A stretch of 64,000 bases of DNA, taken from assembly GCF_035621135.1 (NCBI RefSeq), contig NZ_CP141728.1, forward strand, positions 1,178,001-1,242,000. The letters are read 5' to 3'. Positions 44,431 through 54,276 of the stretch are shown here, one piece after another. Each line of letters starts with the position of its first letter. The stretch's first letter is position 1. The translations under genes and the position numbers were made by a program. The stretch comes from Sinanaerobacter sp. ZZT-01. GTDB taxonomy: Bacteria > Bacillota > Clostridia > Peptostreptococcales > Anaerovoracaceae. Under the pieces are notes generated by a model. It saw only the letters and a list, made by a program, of their open reading frames with translations, was not told where the DNA came from and did not search any database.

Positions 44431-45615
44431 TTGAAAAGTATAGAACATGATTTTTTAAAAAAGTATCTCAGTAAATTTGATCAAAATCCTTTTTTGGTTA
44501 ATTTAAAAGATGGAGAAAGCTTTATCATTGGGGAAGGTGAGCCAAAATTCGAAATTCTACTCAATGAACCCATTCCCAAATCTGATCTTTTATGCAGCAC
44601 TTCTCTTGCCTTAGGGGAAGCCTATATGCGGGGTGACCTGCAAATTAAAGGCGATCTCTATAAAACGCTTAACTATTTTTTAGGTCAAATGACAAAATTT
44701 TGTGTGGATAACAAGCTTCTAAAAAACCTGATCCATCCTTCTACTTCAGCAAAAATACAAAAAAAAGAAGTGCAATCTCATTATGACATTGGGAACGATT
44801 TCTACAGTCTCTGGCTTGATGAAACAATGAGCTATTCCTGCGGTTATTTTAAAACAGAAGAAGACTCTTTGTATCAAGCGCAAATGAATAAGATTCATCT
44901 AACACTTTCAAAACTCAATTTGCAGGAAAATATGACTCTGCTGGATATCGGATGCGGCTGGGGTTTTCTTCTCATTGAAGCTGCAAAAAAATATAAAGTT
45001 CATGGGCTTGGAATCACATTAAGTGAAGAGCAGGCAAAAAAATTCGAAGAGCGCATTAAAGAAGAACATCTTGAGGATTACCTTGAAGTAAAATTGATGG
45101 ATTACCGAGAGCTTCACAAATTAGGCAGAGAATTTGACCGGGTTGTAAGCATTGGAATGTTGGAACATGTTGGTCGTAAAAACTATAATCTTTTTATTAA
45201 AAATGTAAATTCTGTTTTAAAACCAGGCGGTGTACTTCTTCTCCACTATATCAGCGGGAGAATAGAAAACGATGGAGATCCGTGGATTAAGAAATATATC
45301 TTTCCCGGCGGTGTCATCCCCAGCTTAAGAGAAATTATCAATATCTGCAGCGATTTTGATTACTATACCGTTGATGTGGAAAGCCTTCGCCGCCACTATA
45401 ATAAAACCCTTCTTTGCTGGAATGAAAATTTTCAAAAAAATAAAGAAAAATTAAAGGGTAAATTCAGTGATTCGTTCATTCGGATGTGGCAGCTATATCT
45501 TTGCGGCTGTGCCGCCGGATTTAATAACGGTGTGGTAGATCTACATCAGCTGGTCTTCACAAAAGGCGTAAATAATGGTTTACCTATGACAAGGGACTAT
45601 CTGTACCAATCTTAA
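44431..45615 (+). CDS. cfa: Cyclopropane-fatty-acyl-phospholipid synthase
   Basis: The 394-residue enzyme methylenates unsaturated acyl chains of membrane phospholipids using AdoMet. YDIGNDFYSLWLDETMSYSC (around residue 115) and the AdoMet site LLDIGCGWGFLLIEAA (around residue 170) are diagnostic, as is VSIGMLEHVGRKNY. Length is typical. The start is TTG at 44431, with TTGGAGGCGAT upstream at good spacing. A terminator follows. Confidence 0.93.
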   Translation: MKSIEHDFLKKYLSKFDQNPFLVNLKDGESFIIGEGEPKFEILLNEPIPKSDLLCSTSLALGEAYMRGDLQIKGDLYKTLNYFLGQMTKFCVDNKLLKNLIHPSTSAKIQKKEVQSHYDIGNDFYSLWLDETMSYSCGYFKTEEDSLYQAQMNKIHLTLSKLNLQENMTLLDIGCGWGFLLIEAAKKYKVHGLGITLSEEQAKKFEERIKEEHLEDYLEVKLMDYRELHKLGREFDRVVSIGMLEHVGRKNYNLFIKNVNSVLKPGGVLLLHYISGRIENDGDPWIKKYIFPGGVIPSLREIINICSDFDYYTVDVESLRRHYNKTLLCWNENFQKNKEKLKGKFSDSFIRMWQLYLCGCAAGFNNGVVDLHQLVFTKGVNNGLPMTRDYLYQS

Positions 45616-45706
45616 TATAAATACTATAAATGAAATCTTTATAATTTAAAAAAGACGAAAGTCACAAGAATAAATTCCTCCTCATAAGGCAGTTTAAATA
45701 TAGTAA

Positions 45707-45742
45707 AAAATACCTGAGCGAATAAGTACGCTCAGGTATTTT
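45707..45742 (+). terminator. Terminator downstream of cfa
   Basis: A perfect 14-bp stem AAAATACCTGAGCG (45707-45720) with its complement (45729-45742) has an 8-base loop and a short T tail. Further on, a 7-bp inverted repeat CTTGACC...GGTCAAG (45781-45804) lies before dapB; no gene is seen in 45616-45899. Confidence 0.8.
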
Positions 45743-45899
45743 GTCGTTACTTCTTATTTCCCTCCACATATTCTTTCGAACTTGACCGGTTGCAGTAGGT
45801 CAAGAATTAAACTGTAAATTCCATAGTATTTCCTAACATATTTCATCATATCATAGAAAAGAATACATGTTTAAACAGTACATAGAAGGAAGGATCACT

Positions 45900-46622
45900 A
45901 TGAAAATTTTACTATCTGGTCACGGGCGTATGGGAACACACATTGAAGAGCTAGCACGGAATGCAGATCATGAAATTATGGGCTTCGCGGATATTAATAA
46001 TCCCCATATTTTATCGCAAATGCAAAAAGCTGATGTTGTGATTGACTTTTCACATCCCGCTATGCTGCCTCACCTAGTTGAGTATGTGCACCGTACTAAA
46101 ACCGCTCTTTGCTGTGGCACTACAGGCTTTCAAGCTGAGGAAAAGGAAACATTAAGATCGCTCGGAGATTATGCTCCTGTGCTCTACAGCGCCAACTATA
46201 GCCTTGGTATTGCTGTATTTCGCAACATACTTCAACAAATTTCACCTATTTTAAAAGACGATTTTGATATAGAAATGATAGAGACACATCACAATAAAAA
46301 AGTTGATGCACCAAGCGGCACAGCCAAGCTGCTTCTGGATGCCATTGATCCAGAACACGAAAAAACCATAATCAATGAGAGAAATGGACAATGTGGCGAA
46401 CGAAAAAAGGAGGAAATTGGTATCTTTGCACTCCGAGGTGGCACGGTTGCTGGTGAACATACTGTTTATTATTTCGGGGAAGATGAGATATTATCCATTA
46501 CGCACTCTGCTGCAAGCCGTCGAATCTTTGCAAAAGGTGCACTGAAAGCTGCCTATGCGTTAACTGAAAAAGGGAAAGGGTTTTACACTTTAGATCAAGT
46601 ACTGTTTGCCGATAAGAAATAA
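45900..46622 (+). CDS. dapB: 4-hydroxy-tetrahydrodipicolinate reductase
   Basis: The 240-residue enzyme reduces the product of DapA in lysine and diaminopimelate synthesis. The Rossmann start LLSGHGRMGTHIEE, the catalytic HHNKKVDAPSGTA motif (around residue 128), CCGTTGF and the C-terminal ALRGGTVAGEHTVYYFG segment are present. The start at 45900 follows AGGAAGGAT. dapH follows after 65 bases; dapA is not adjacent. Confidence 0.95.
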   Translation: MKILLSGHGRMGTHIEELARNADHEIMGFADINNPHILSQMQKADVVIDFSHPAMLPHLVEYVHRTKTALCCGTTGFQAEEKETLRSLGDYAPVLYSANYSLGIAVFRNILQQISPILKDDFDIEMIETHHNKKVDAPSGTAKLLLDAIDPEHEKTIINERNGQCGERKKEEIGIFALRGGTVAGEHTVYYFGEDEILSITHSAASRRIFAKGALKAAYALTEKGKGFYTLDQVLFADKK

Positions 46623-46687
46623 GCAAGCGGCTGCCCACTTGCTCAAAACCTTGACACTTCAAACTTATGATACAAGGAGAAATTGCT

Positions 46688-47392
46688 ATGGACGCCTATG
46701 ACATCATCGAATATATCCGTAAATCAGAAAAAAAAACACCCGTAAAGGTGTATTTACGTGCTTCTTCTGAGATTGTATTTCCAGAATCCAAAAGTTTTCC
46801 TACGGGCAGCGATACTAAAATTATATTTGGAGACTGGAAAGATATTTCTCCTATCCTAGAAGTCCATAAAAATGAAATCATCGACATGGTTATTGAAAAT
46901 GATATGCGAAACAGTGCAATTCCCCTTATCGATATAAAAAACCTTCACGCACGCATCGAACCGGGTGCGATCATTCGTGAGCAAGTGGAAATAGGTAAAC
47001 ATGCAATTATCATGATGGGTGCAATCATAAATATCGGTGCAAAAATCGGAGAAGGCACAATGATTGATATGGGTACAATCATTGGAGGGCGCGTTATCGT
47101 CGGAAATCATTGTCACATTGGAGCCGGCTCTGTATTAGCTGGGGTCATTGAACCGCCAAGTGCATCCCCTGTCATCATAGAAGACGATGTTTTAATCGGT
47201 GCAAATGCAGTGATTATAGAAGGGATACGAGTTGGTAAAGGCTCGATCGTCGCCGCCGGGTCTGTGGTCATCAAAGAAGTTCCTCCTAATATGGTAGTTG
47301 CCGGAGTTCCGGCACGTATCATAAAGAAAAAAGATCAGAAATCCTTACGCTCTACACAGTTGATTGATGTACTAAGGAATATTGATACCTAA
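46688..47392 (+). CDS. dapH: 2,3,4,5-tetrahydropyridine-2,6-dicarboxylate N-acetyltransferase
   Basis: The 234-residue enzyme acetylates tetrahydrodipicolinate in the acetyl branch of the diaminopimelate pathway. After an N-terminal alpha/beta region (AYDIIEYIRKSEKKTPVKVY) it has a long left-handed beta-helix of hexapeptide repeats (GAIIREQVEIGKHAIIMMG to IVAAGSVVIKEVPPNMVV). The start at 46688 follows AAGGAG. Its stop codon overlaps the convergent cobS stop by four bases. Confidence 0.94.
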   Translation: MDAYDIIEYIRKSEKKTPVKVYLRASSEIVFPESKSFPTGSDTKIIFGDWKDISPILEVHKNEIIDMVIENDMRNSAIPLIDIKNLHARIEPGAIIREQVEIGKHAIIMMGAIINIGAKIGEGTMIDMGTIIGGRVIVGNHCHIGAGSVLAGVIEPPSASPVIIEDDVLIGANAVIIEGIRVGKGSIVAAGSVVIKEVPPNMVVAGVPARIIKKKDQKSLRSTQLIDVLRNIDT

Positions 47393-48111
47393 AAGAACTT
47401 CTCCGTCGCATAAATAATAAATACAAAAACCATCTGTGAAAGCTCACAAGCCATTCCCATTGTGTCCCCAGTGATTCCCCCTAGTATCGTTTTTAAATAA
47501 TTTGTAAAAAGTATTACCGAAAGAATTGCCGCTCCCACAGCAATTAAGTACCACGGATTTAGCAATACAGCTACGACAACCGGCACAAAGATCGCCATAA
47601 ACAATTCGATTTTTCCGCAGTTGTCCACTAATAATTTCCCCATGCCGGAGGGACGTATATAATCAGCAAAAAAAGCAGAAACAAGCGGTGCACTTTTCCC
47701 TACAACCGGCAGAATAATCAGTGAATCATACGGTATTTTACCATACATTACCATATAAAATGCGACAAAAAATATCATAGAGAGGACACCAAAGGAACCT
47801 ACATGACTGTCCTTCATGATTTCCAACATGCGCGGTCGGTCCCTTCCGCTGAAAATTCCATCGCAGGTATCGGCAAGACCATCTAAGTGAAGGCCCCCGG
47901 TAAGAACAATGTATCCACCCAGCAGAATCATAGAAACCACTTCTTTATCAAAAATCAAGTGAAAAAAGGACAGACCATATAAAATTCCTCCCATTAAAAT
48001 TCCAAGTAAAGGAATTATTTTTAATCCTTTCAAGTACCTCTCTTCTGTATATTCTACATAAGGAACCGGTAACCTTGTAAAAAAAGCCATCATTAACCAA
48101 ATTGTTTTCAT
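47389..48111 (-). CDS. cobS: Adenosylcobinamide-GDP ribazoletransferase (cobalamin synthase)
   Basis: The roughly 240-residue membrane enzyme joins adenosylcobinamide-GDP with alpha-ribazole (phosphate), the last lower-loop step. FFTRLPVPYVEYTEER at the N-terminus, HLDGLADTCDGIFSGRDRPR (around residue 80) and the following DSHVGSFGVLSMI are diagnostic, with about six TM helices. The start is uncertain: 48111 (MKTIWLMMAF) is preferred over in-frame ATGs at 48123 and 48186 because homology begins there. It is the final gene of the cobalamin operon. Confidence 0.92.
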   Translation of the reverse strand: MKTIWLMMAFFTRLPVPYVEYTEERYLKGLKIIPLLGILMGGILYGLSFFHLIFDKEVVSMILLGGYIVLTGGLHLDGLADTCDGIFSGRDRPRMLEIMKDSHVGSFGVLSMIFFVAFYMVMYGKIPYDSLIILPVVGKSAPLVSAFFADYIRPSGMGKLLVDNCGKIELFMAIFVPVVVAVLLNPWYLIAVGAAILSVILFTNYLKTILGGITGDTMGMACELSQMVFVFIIYATEKFF

Positions 48112-48211
48112 ACTTCTCACCATTATTTCGTTTTTTAAATTGAAACACGTATCGGAACGCTTTATTTCATCTCCTATCTTAAGCAAAATAAAGCGATCTT
48201 CTTGTTTTATT

Positions 48212-48781
48212 TTATTGCGGTTTTACCTGCACCGGAACCCCTGAAACCATGAAGATAACTCGGTCTGCAAGCTCGGCAAAACACCGATTTGCTCTTCCCA
48301 AAATATCTCTATAATATCGGCTCGAACGTTCCGCCGGAACTAAGCCCATTCCCACCTCATTTGTTACGCCAATTAAACTTTTATCATGCTTACGGCAGAT
48401 TGAAATTAAACGTTTCACTTCAAAGAGCATTCTTTCTTCAACACGTTGCATATCTTCCGCAGGGCAATGATCCCAGTCAATCTCACAATAGTACATGATG
48501 TTATTTAACATAAAACCCAGGCAGTCAATTAATACCGCCTCTGCATTTAAAAAATCCCGATTCTTTTCCAATTGGTCAAATTCCCAAAATTTCTCTAAAG
48601 TAATCCATTCAGACGGACGCTGCGCACGGTGCTTTTTTACACGTTCTTTCATCTCGTCATCACAAACGGCAGCCGTCGCTATATAAAGCACCTTATCTTT
48701 TCCTGCTTCTTTTGCAAGACGCTCTCCATATAAACTTTTCCCGCTTCGTGCTCCTCCCGTCATCAAAGTCACTTCCGCCAT
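48212..48781 (-). CDS. cobU: Adenosylcobinamide kinase/adenosylcobinamide-phosphate guanylyltransferase
   Basis: The 189-residue bifunctional enzyme activates cobinamide to its GDP ester. The P-loop MTGGARSGKSLYGERLAK, the guanylylated histidine in KKHRAQRPSEW (around residue 46) and VTNEVGMGLVPAERSSRYYR are all present. GGAGG precedes the ATG. It lies between cobT and cobS in the nucleotide-loop part of the operon. Confidence 0.95.
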   Translation of the reverse strand: MAEVTLMTGGARSGKSLYGERLAKEAGKDKVLYIATAAVCDDEMKERVKKHRAQRPSEWITLEKFWEFDQLEKNRDFLNAEAVLIDCLGFMLNNIMYYCEIDWDHCPAEDMQRVEERMLFEVKRLISICRKHDKSLIGVTNEVGMGLVPAERSSRYYRDILGRANRCFAELADRVIFMVSGVPVQVKPQ

Positions 48782-48796
48782 TTTTATTTCCTCCGC

Positions 48797-49876
48797 TTAA
48801 TTCTCTTCTTCTCGAATATCGATTCGGTAAGAATGATCGTAAGCAATATCCTCAAAGGTTGCCATATTGCTGAGCATCGCACAAGCCGCTCCGATAATCG
48901 GAAATGCTAAAGTACATCCAGTTCCCTCACCTAATCTCATATCCATATCCAACATCGCTTCCATGCCAAGCTCTTTAGAGATCAGATCATATGCCGGCTC
49001 CTTGGAACGGTGAGAAGTAAAAATGAAATCCTTCACGTCAGAATTGAGCTTGCAAGCTGCAAAAGCGGCTAAAGCAGAAATTACTCCATCAATGAGAATC
49101 GGAACCCGGTAATAAGCAGCACCTAAGAAGCAGCCTGTCATGCCCGCAATATCAAGTCCTCCTACTTTTGCGATCACGTCGATTGGGTCTTTTGGATTCG
49201 GTGCATTGAACTCCAAAGCTTTCGTAATGACTTCTTTTTTATGTACCAAAGCTTCATCTGTCAAACCACCACCCTTTCCGACTGCAATCTCCGAAGAAGC
49301 TCCGGTAAATGCCATCAAAACTGCACTTGTGCTGCTGGTATTTCCAATTCCCATCTCGCCAGTACCTAAAATTTCATAGCCTTCTTCCACGGCAATGCGG
49401 ACCATATCAATTCCAGTTTCAATACCACGTATCGCTTCTTCTCTGCTCATTGCCGGCCCTTTGGCAAAATTATCGGTACCGTATTTTATCTTACGGTTGT
49501 ACACCTTATCATTCTTATAATCCGATAAAATCCCAACATCGACAACCTTAATATCTGCACCGGCATAAGCGGATAATACACCCATTCCACAAATTCCCTT
49601 AGTCATATTCATGCCCTGAATCAAGGTAATATCCTGCGGTGTACCTGCGACACCTTCCTCACAAATACCGTTATCCGCTACCATAACAATACTGCAACAC
49701 TTTTGCGGATTGTTCTTCAGTTTCCCAGTGATACCTGCCATTTTAATTGCTATACTCTCCAGCTTACCCAAACTGCCAAGCGGTTTAATCAAATGATCGT
49801 TATGCTCCTTGGCTTCCTGCATAGCTTTTTCATCAGCCGGCTTAATCTCATTTATAACTTCCAAATAACTCTTCAT
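48797..49876 (-). CDS. cobT: Nicotinate-nucleotide--dimethylbenzimidazole phosphoribosyltransferase
   Basis: The 359-residue enzyme makes alpha-ribazole phosphate, the lower-ligand nucleotide. VADNGICEEGVAGTPQDIT (around residue 65), EILGTGEMGIGNTSSTSAVL (around 165) and the catalytic glutamate in RLGEGTGCTLAFPIIGAA (around 317) are all present. The start at 49876 has AGAGG upstream; 29 in-frame codons before it overlap cbiC and are not used. The DMB-producing genes (bluB or bza) are not in the window. Confidence 0.95.
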   Translation of the reverse strand: MKSYLEVINEIKPADEKAMQEAKEHNDHLIKPLGSLGKLESIAIKMAGITGKLKNNPQKCCSIVMVADNGICEEGVAGTPQDITLIQGMNMTKGICGMGVLSAYAGADIKVVDVGILSDYKNDKVYNRKIKYGTDNFAKGPAMSREEAIRGIETGIDMVRIAVEEGYEILGTGEMGIGNTSSTSAVLMAFTGASSEIAVGKGGGLTDEALVHKKEVITKALEFNAPNPKDPIDVIAKVGGLDIAGMTGCFLGAAYYRVPILIDGVISALAAFAACKLNSDVKDFIFTSHRSKEPAYDLISKELGMEAMLDMDMRLGEGTGCTLAFPIIGAACAMLSNMATFEDIAYDHSYRIDIREEEN

Positions 49877-49916
49877 GCTTTCGCCTCTTTTCCTGCTTCT
49901 TCTGATTCTTTTTATC

Positions 49917-50576
49917 TTATTTGGATTGGTCTCTCTGATCTCTCGCCATATAAAGCATGGCATTACAAATGGCGGCTGCTACATTGCTTCCACCTTTTCT
50001 CCCCTGCGCAACAATATAAGGAACCTCCAATTCCATAATCAATTCCTTTGATTCCACTACATTGACAAATCCTACCGGAACGCCAATGATGAGTGAAGGA
50101 GAAAGCTTTCCTTCCTCAATCAATTCATATAACCGAACCAAAGCGGTCGGTGCATTTCCGATTGCGAAAATAATCGGCTTTCCTTCTTTGACAAGCTCAG
50201 CTGCTTTATCCATGCTTGCAGTTGCCCTTGTCGATCCATTTTTTTTAGCAGTCTGTGCGACATCGTCGTCTGCCATAAAACAGAGTGCCTCGCCGCCGAA
50301 CGATTCTAAAACCGCTTTATTTACACCAGAATAGGCCATTTTTGTATCTGTCACAATATAAGCTCCGTTTTTAATTGCTTCGATTCCTTTTTTCATTGCC
50401 TCTTGAGAGAATTTCAGATTTTCATAGTAGTCAAAATCTGCGGATGTATGAATCACACGCTTTACAACCGGCTCATTTTGCGGATCAATTTTACGTTCCC
50501 CAAGTTCTTCCGAAATGATTTCAAAACTTCGTTTTTCAATCTCTTTGGGTAATACATTTTGTAATTTTACCTTCAT
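49917..50576 (-). CDS. cbiC: Cobalt-precorrin-8 methylmutase
   Basis: The 219-residue enzyme moves the methyl group from C-11 to C-12, giving cobyrinate. The catalytic histidine lies in RVIHTSADFDYYENLKF (around residue 43). DTKMAYSGVNK, GNAPTALVRLYELI and GVPVGFVNVVESKE are family signatures. GGAGG precedes the ATG. An 84-base gap separates it from cbiP, the widest inside this part of the operon. Confidence 0.95.
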   Translation of the reverse strand: MKVKLQNVLPKEIEKRSFEIISEELGERKIDPQNEPVVKRVIHTSADFDYYENLKFSQEAMKKGIEAIKNGAYIVTDTKMAYSGVNKAVLESFGGEALCFMADDDVAQTAKKNGSTRATASMDKAAELVKEGKPIIFAIGNAPTALVRLYELIEEGKLSPSLIIGVPVGFVNVVESKELIMELEVPYIVAQGRKGGSNVAAAICNAMLYMARDQRDQSK

Positions 50577-50660
50577 ATTTCCTCCTTTACTTGTTTAATC
50601 TTTTATGGCATGTTCTTCTTTATAAAATAAAAAAACTTCTGATTGATTCATTCTTTTATA

Positions 50661-52193
50661 TCAAATACCTTCCTCTAATATACGATAAATCGCATTCATA
50701 TCCATATTTGCTCTCATCTGCTCTGCCAGCTTATCATACTGCATTTCTTTATAAGCAGCAACATTCAAGCTCGATACTTCACTCTCATCCAAGCCCTTGC
50801 TGCGATAAAGCGCAGATACAATCGTCTTTGCTACATCCTCTTTGTCAAAGATACCATGGATATATGAACCATAAATATTTCCGCAGCACATACCTACGAC
50901 CTTATCGCAGGCTTTACCGGAAAGCTCCGTAATATGCGTAAGAAGACCTACCTCTTGTGTATTCTCTGCATCTGCAATCAGCTCGGTCTGCCCCATATGA
51001 ATCTCATATCCTTCTAGTTCAACACCGGATAAATCTGAAAAAATGCCCCTCACCTGATTGGTAAATTTGCCTTTTGCCTGCGTTCTTGTTTTTTCTTCTT
51101 CAAATATAGTCTCCGCCGGAAGCAATCCCATACCGGAAATGCTTCCTCCAGCTTCCACGCCGTGTGGATCTGACAGCACCTTTCCCATCATTTGAAATCC
51201 TCCGCAAACCCCAAAAACAGCTTTTCCCGCCGAAGCATGCTTTAATACGGCAGCTTCTAAACCGCTTTGACGCATCCAGAGCAAATCTTCCATTGTATTT
51301 TTGGTCCCGGGTAAAATAATCATATCCGGATTGCCAAGTTCACCGACTGCTCCCACATAACGCAAAGTCACACCCGGAGCGTATTCCAGTACGTTAAAAT
51401 CCGTAAAATTCGATATACGCGGCACACGAATCACTGCAATATCAATCAGACCTACGCTGTCTTTTCGGCTAAAACGTTCTGTCAAGCTGTCCTCATCATC
51501 AATGTCTACATCCAAATAAGGGATAACCCCTACAGTAGGAACATTGATCTTTTCCTCCAGCATATCCAACCCCGGCTGTAAAATTTTACGATCTCCTCTG
51601 AATTTATTAATCAGAGTCCCTTTCACCCTGGCACGGTCATCGTCAGAGAAAAGCACCATCGTCCCCACGATGGAGGCAAAGACGCCGCCACGGTCAATGT
51701 CACCTGCCAAAAGGACGGGTGCCTTTGCAAGCCTTGCCATAAACATATTTACAATATCGTTTTCCTGCAAGTTGATTTCCGCGGGACTTCCTGCGCCCTC
51801 AATTACAATAATATCATAATCCTTTGCCAGAGCTTCGTAAGCCTTTTCAATTTCCGGAACAATTTCTCTTTTCCGTCTATAATACTCCGTTGCGCTCATA
51901 TTGCTTGCCACTTCACCATTGATAATGACCTGCGAACTTGTATCATTCGTCGGCTTCAGCAAAATCGGATTCATCAGAACCGAAGGTTCAATGCCGGCAG
52001 CTTCTGCCTGCACAACCTGTGCTCGTCCCATTTCAAGACCTTCTTTTGTAATGAAGGAATTCAAAGCCATATTTTGTGATTTAAAGGGTGCGACACGATA
52101 GCCGTCTTGTTTAAAAATACGACATAATCCAGCCACCAATAAGCTTTTTCCTGCATTGGACATCGTACCTTGCACCATAATTGCCTTTGCCAT
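50661..52193 (-). CDS. cbiP: Cobyric acid synthase (glutamine-hydrolysing)
   Basis: The 510-residue enzyme amidates four side chains of adenosylcobyrinate a,c-diamide. The N-terminal ATPase part has [20 protein letters not shown] and [11 protein letters not shown]. The C-terminal class I amidotransferase has the cysteine in [12 protein letters not shown] (around residue 333) and histidine in [12 protein letters not shown] (around 430). Length is full. Its substrate requires CbiA, which is not in the window. Confidence 0.95.
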   Translation of the reverse strand: MAKAIMVQGTMSNAGKSLLVAGLCRIFKQDGYRVAPFKSQNMALNSFITKEGLEMGRAQVVQAEAAGIEPSVLMNPILLKPTNDTSSQVIINGEVASNMSATEYYRRKREIVPEIEKAYEALAKDYDIIVIEGAGSPAEINLQENDIVNMFMARLAKAPVLLAGDIDRGGVFASIVGTMVLFSDDDRARVKGTLINKFRGDRKILQPGLDMLEEKINVPTVGVIPYLDVDIDDEDSLTERFSRKDSVGLIDIAVIRVPRISNFTDFNVLEYAPGVTLRYVGAVGELGNPDMIILPGTKNTMEDLLWMRQSGLEAAVLKHASAGKAVFGVCGGFQMMGKVLSDPHGVEAGGSISGMGLLPAETIFEEEKTRTQAKGKFTNQVRGIFSDLSGVELEGYEIHMGQTELIADAENTQEVGLLTHITELSGKACDKVVGMCCGNIYGSYIHGIFDKEDVAKTIVSALYRSKGLDESEVSSLNVAAYKEMQYDKLAEQMRANMDMNAIYRILEEGI

Positions 52194-52204
52194 TTTGTAT
52201 CCCC

Positions 52205-53308
52205 CTATTCCTTTTTATCAGAGCTGACTTTTCTGATTTCTTCCAATGCTTTTACCAGCTGTTCGTTTTCTTCGTGCAGTTTCACTGCAATTCGAAAATA
52301 ATCTGGAGTCAAGCCTTTATAATTGCCACAGCTCCGCACCATAATATTTTTTTCTTGCAGCAATGCTTTAAAGTCTTTGCGGTCATATGCATCCTTTTCT
52401 ATTGGAAGTTGGAAAAATATATAATTGGCAGCAGAAGAAAAAACGTGAAATCCAAGTCTCTGCAATTCGGCTTGCAAATACGCCTTTTCCTGAAAAATTA
52501 AAGTTCTGGCTTTTTCCAGATATTCGGTTTCTTTCAATGCTTGCACACCTGCCAGCTGTGCAGGCAGCGAAACTGCCCAAGGCTGCCCAGTCTCAGAAAG
52601 TGTATCAAGCAGGCCCCGGTTGCTGCATATCCCATATCCAAGACGAAGTCCAGGCATAGCGAAATTCTTTGTAAATGCTTTCAATATAAATAGATTATCA
52701 TACTCTTCTATAAACTCTTTCATCGTATTTCCTTCCGGGTTTTCCAGAAAATCGACAAAACATTCATCCAAAACCAATAAAATATTAAATTCCTTACAAC
52801 GTACTAAAATTTGACGAAGCAAGGCCGGGTCCATAATCTGCCCCGTAGGATTGTTTGGGTTACATAAAAACAACATTTCAATGGACTCGTTCAATAAAAA
52901 TAAAATATCTTCTCCCAGTCGGAACTGATTCTCTGCTTTTAGATAATGATGCTTTACGATACACCCGATGGATTCTAAGGATTTCTCATATTCTGCAAAG
53001 GTAGGTGCAAGCACCATTGCCTTATAAGGCATTTTTGCAACTACGAGGCGAAAGATCAAATCAGCAGCACCATTTCCGCAAATCAGATGCTCCTCCTTTA
53101 CCTTTTCATAGTGAGCCAAATCCCGCAGCAACTCTCTGCAAAGCGGATCAGGATAATGAATGCAGCTTTCCAAGCCCGAAATCACTGCTTCCTTTACCGA
53201 ATCCGGCAGACCGAGAGGGTTAATGTTTGCGGAAAAATCAAGAAGTTTGCCGTTATTTCCTTTTTCTCTTACGGAATATATATCACCGCCGTGAATTAAA
53301 TCAGCCAT
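52205..53308 (-). CDS. cobD: Threonine-phosphate decarboxylase
   Basis: The 367-residue PLP enzyme makes (R)-1-amino-2-propanol phosphate for the corrin aminopropanol arm. It is a class I/II aminotransferase-fold protein with [32 protein letters not shown] at the start, [12 protein letters not shown] (around residue 150) and the PLP lysine in [18 protein letters not shown] (around 218). The start at 53308 follows GGGAG; an in-frame ATG at 53353 lies deep in cbiB. It overlaps cbiB by 13 bases. Histidinol-phosphate aminotransferases are related, but the context decides. Confidence 0.92.
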   Translation of the reverse strand: MADLIHGGDIYSVREKGNNGKLLDFSANINPLGLPDSVKEAVISGLESCIHYPDPLCRELLRDLAHYEKVKEEHLICGNGAADLIFRLVVAKMPYKAMVLAPTFAEYEKSLESIGCIVKHHYLKAENQFRLGEDILFLLNESIEMLFLCNPNNPTGQIMDPALLRQILVRCKEFNILLVLDECFVDFLENPEGNTMKEFIEEYDNLFILKAFTKNFAMPGLRLGYGICSNRGLLDTLSETGQPWAVSLPAQLAGVQALKETEYLEKARTLIFQEKAYLQAELQRLGFHVFSSAANYIFFQLPIEKDAYDRKDFKALLQEKNIMVRSCGNYKGLTPDYFRIAVKLHEENEQLVKALEEIRKVSSDKKE

Positions 53309-54276
53309 TGTATTACTCCCATTCCAATTAAACATAGTACTATACCGATCCATGCCGTGCCGTATAAAAGTTGGTTCGCTCTTGCAATATCCTCATACTC
53401 AATGGAGCGAACAGCATCACCAATGGTCTTCTTTTTATAAAGCTTGCTAAAGTAGTAAGCATCTCCTGCTAGCTGTATCTGCAATGCTCCTGCACAAACG
53501 GACTCTGTCTGTGCGCTGTTCGGACTGGCATGATTATAACGATCTCTTAAAAAAATATGAAATGCATTTTTATAGTCCATTCCTAAGAAAAGGGCTGCCA
53601 GAATCATAAGAAGTGCGGAAACCCTCGCCGGTATATAATTTGCCACATCATCCAGCTTTGCAGCAAAACGTCCAAAATATAAATAGCGATCATTTTTATA
53701 GCCGATCATGGAATCCATCGTATTTATGGATTTATATAAGAACCCAAGGGGTGCGCCGCCGATCGCTATGAAAAGCAAAGGTGCAACGGTTCCATCTGAA
53801 GTATTTTCCGCAATGGTCTCCACCGTAGCTTTTGCAATCTGCTGCATGCTCAAGCTCTCTGTATCTCTTCCGACAATCATGGAAACCTGATATCTCGCTC
53901 CTTCAATATCATCTTCTGCTAATTTCTTATAAACCTTCGTGCTTTCCGTTTTCAGAGCCTTAATTGCCAGTATTTGATAGCACATGATGCTTTCCGCTAC
54001 AAGGGAAAGGAAAGGGCTGATTTTACCTAAGGCCCATATGATTCCAAATGGTATTCCAAAGGAAAAAAACATGATACAGCATGCAAGCAACACTCCGCCC
54101 GCCAGTTCTCCCTGTGGTGTTTTCCGGAAACAGCTGCGTATCAATGCTTCACCAATTTCAATTCCCTTCCCGATCCACCGAATCGGATGAGGTAGAAAAT
54201 ACGGATCACCTAAGATTAAATCCATTAAAAATCCCACACCTAAAGCAATCATTGATTGTGTGAGGAAAGGAATCAT
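53296..54276 (-). CDS. cbiB: Adenosylcobinamide-phosphate synthase
   Basis: The 326-residue polytopic membrane enzyme attaches aminopropanol phosphate to adenosylcobyric acid. DLILGDPYFLPHPIRWIGKG (residues 18-37), ENTSDGTVAPLLFIAIGGAP (around 155) and the later NHASPNSAQTESVCAGALQI are diagnostic. The start at 54276 follows GGGGAAAG and overlaps the stop of cobA/hemD (ATGA). Confidence 0.95.
   Translation of the reverse strand: MIPFLTQSMIALGVGFLMDLILGDPYFLPHPIRWIGKGIEIGEALIRSCFRKTPQGELAGGVLLACCIMFFSFGIPFGIIWALGKISPFLSLVAESIMCYQILAIKALKTESTKVYKKLAEDDIEGARYQVSMIVGRDTESLSMQQIAKATVETIAENTSDGTVAPLLFIAIGGAPLGFLYKSINTMDSMIGYKNDRYLYFGRFAAKLDDVANYIPARVSALLMILAALFLGMDYKNAFHIFLRDRYNHASPNSAQTESVCAGALQIQLAGDAYYFSKLYKKKTIGDAVRSIEYEDIARANQLLYGTAWIGIVLCLIGMGVIQWLI

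Noticed and set aside
45616-45899. Lysine riboswitch before dapB
   Set aside because: Only a cfa terminator and one short inverted repeat (CTTGACC/GGTCAAG) are seen; the multi-helix lysine riboswitch pattern is not present.
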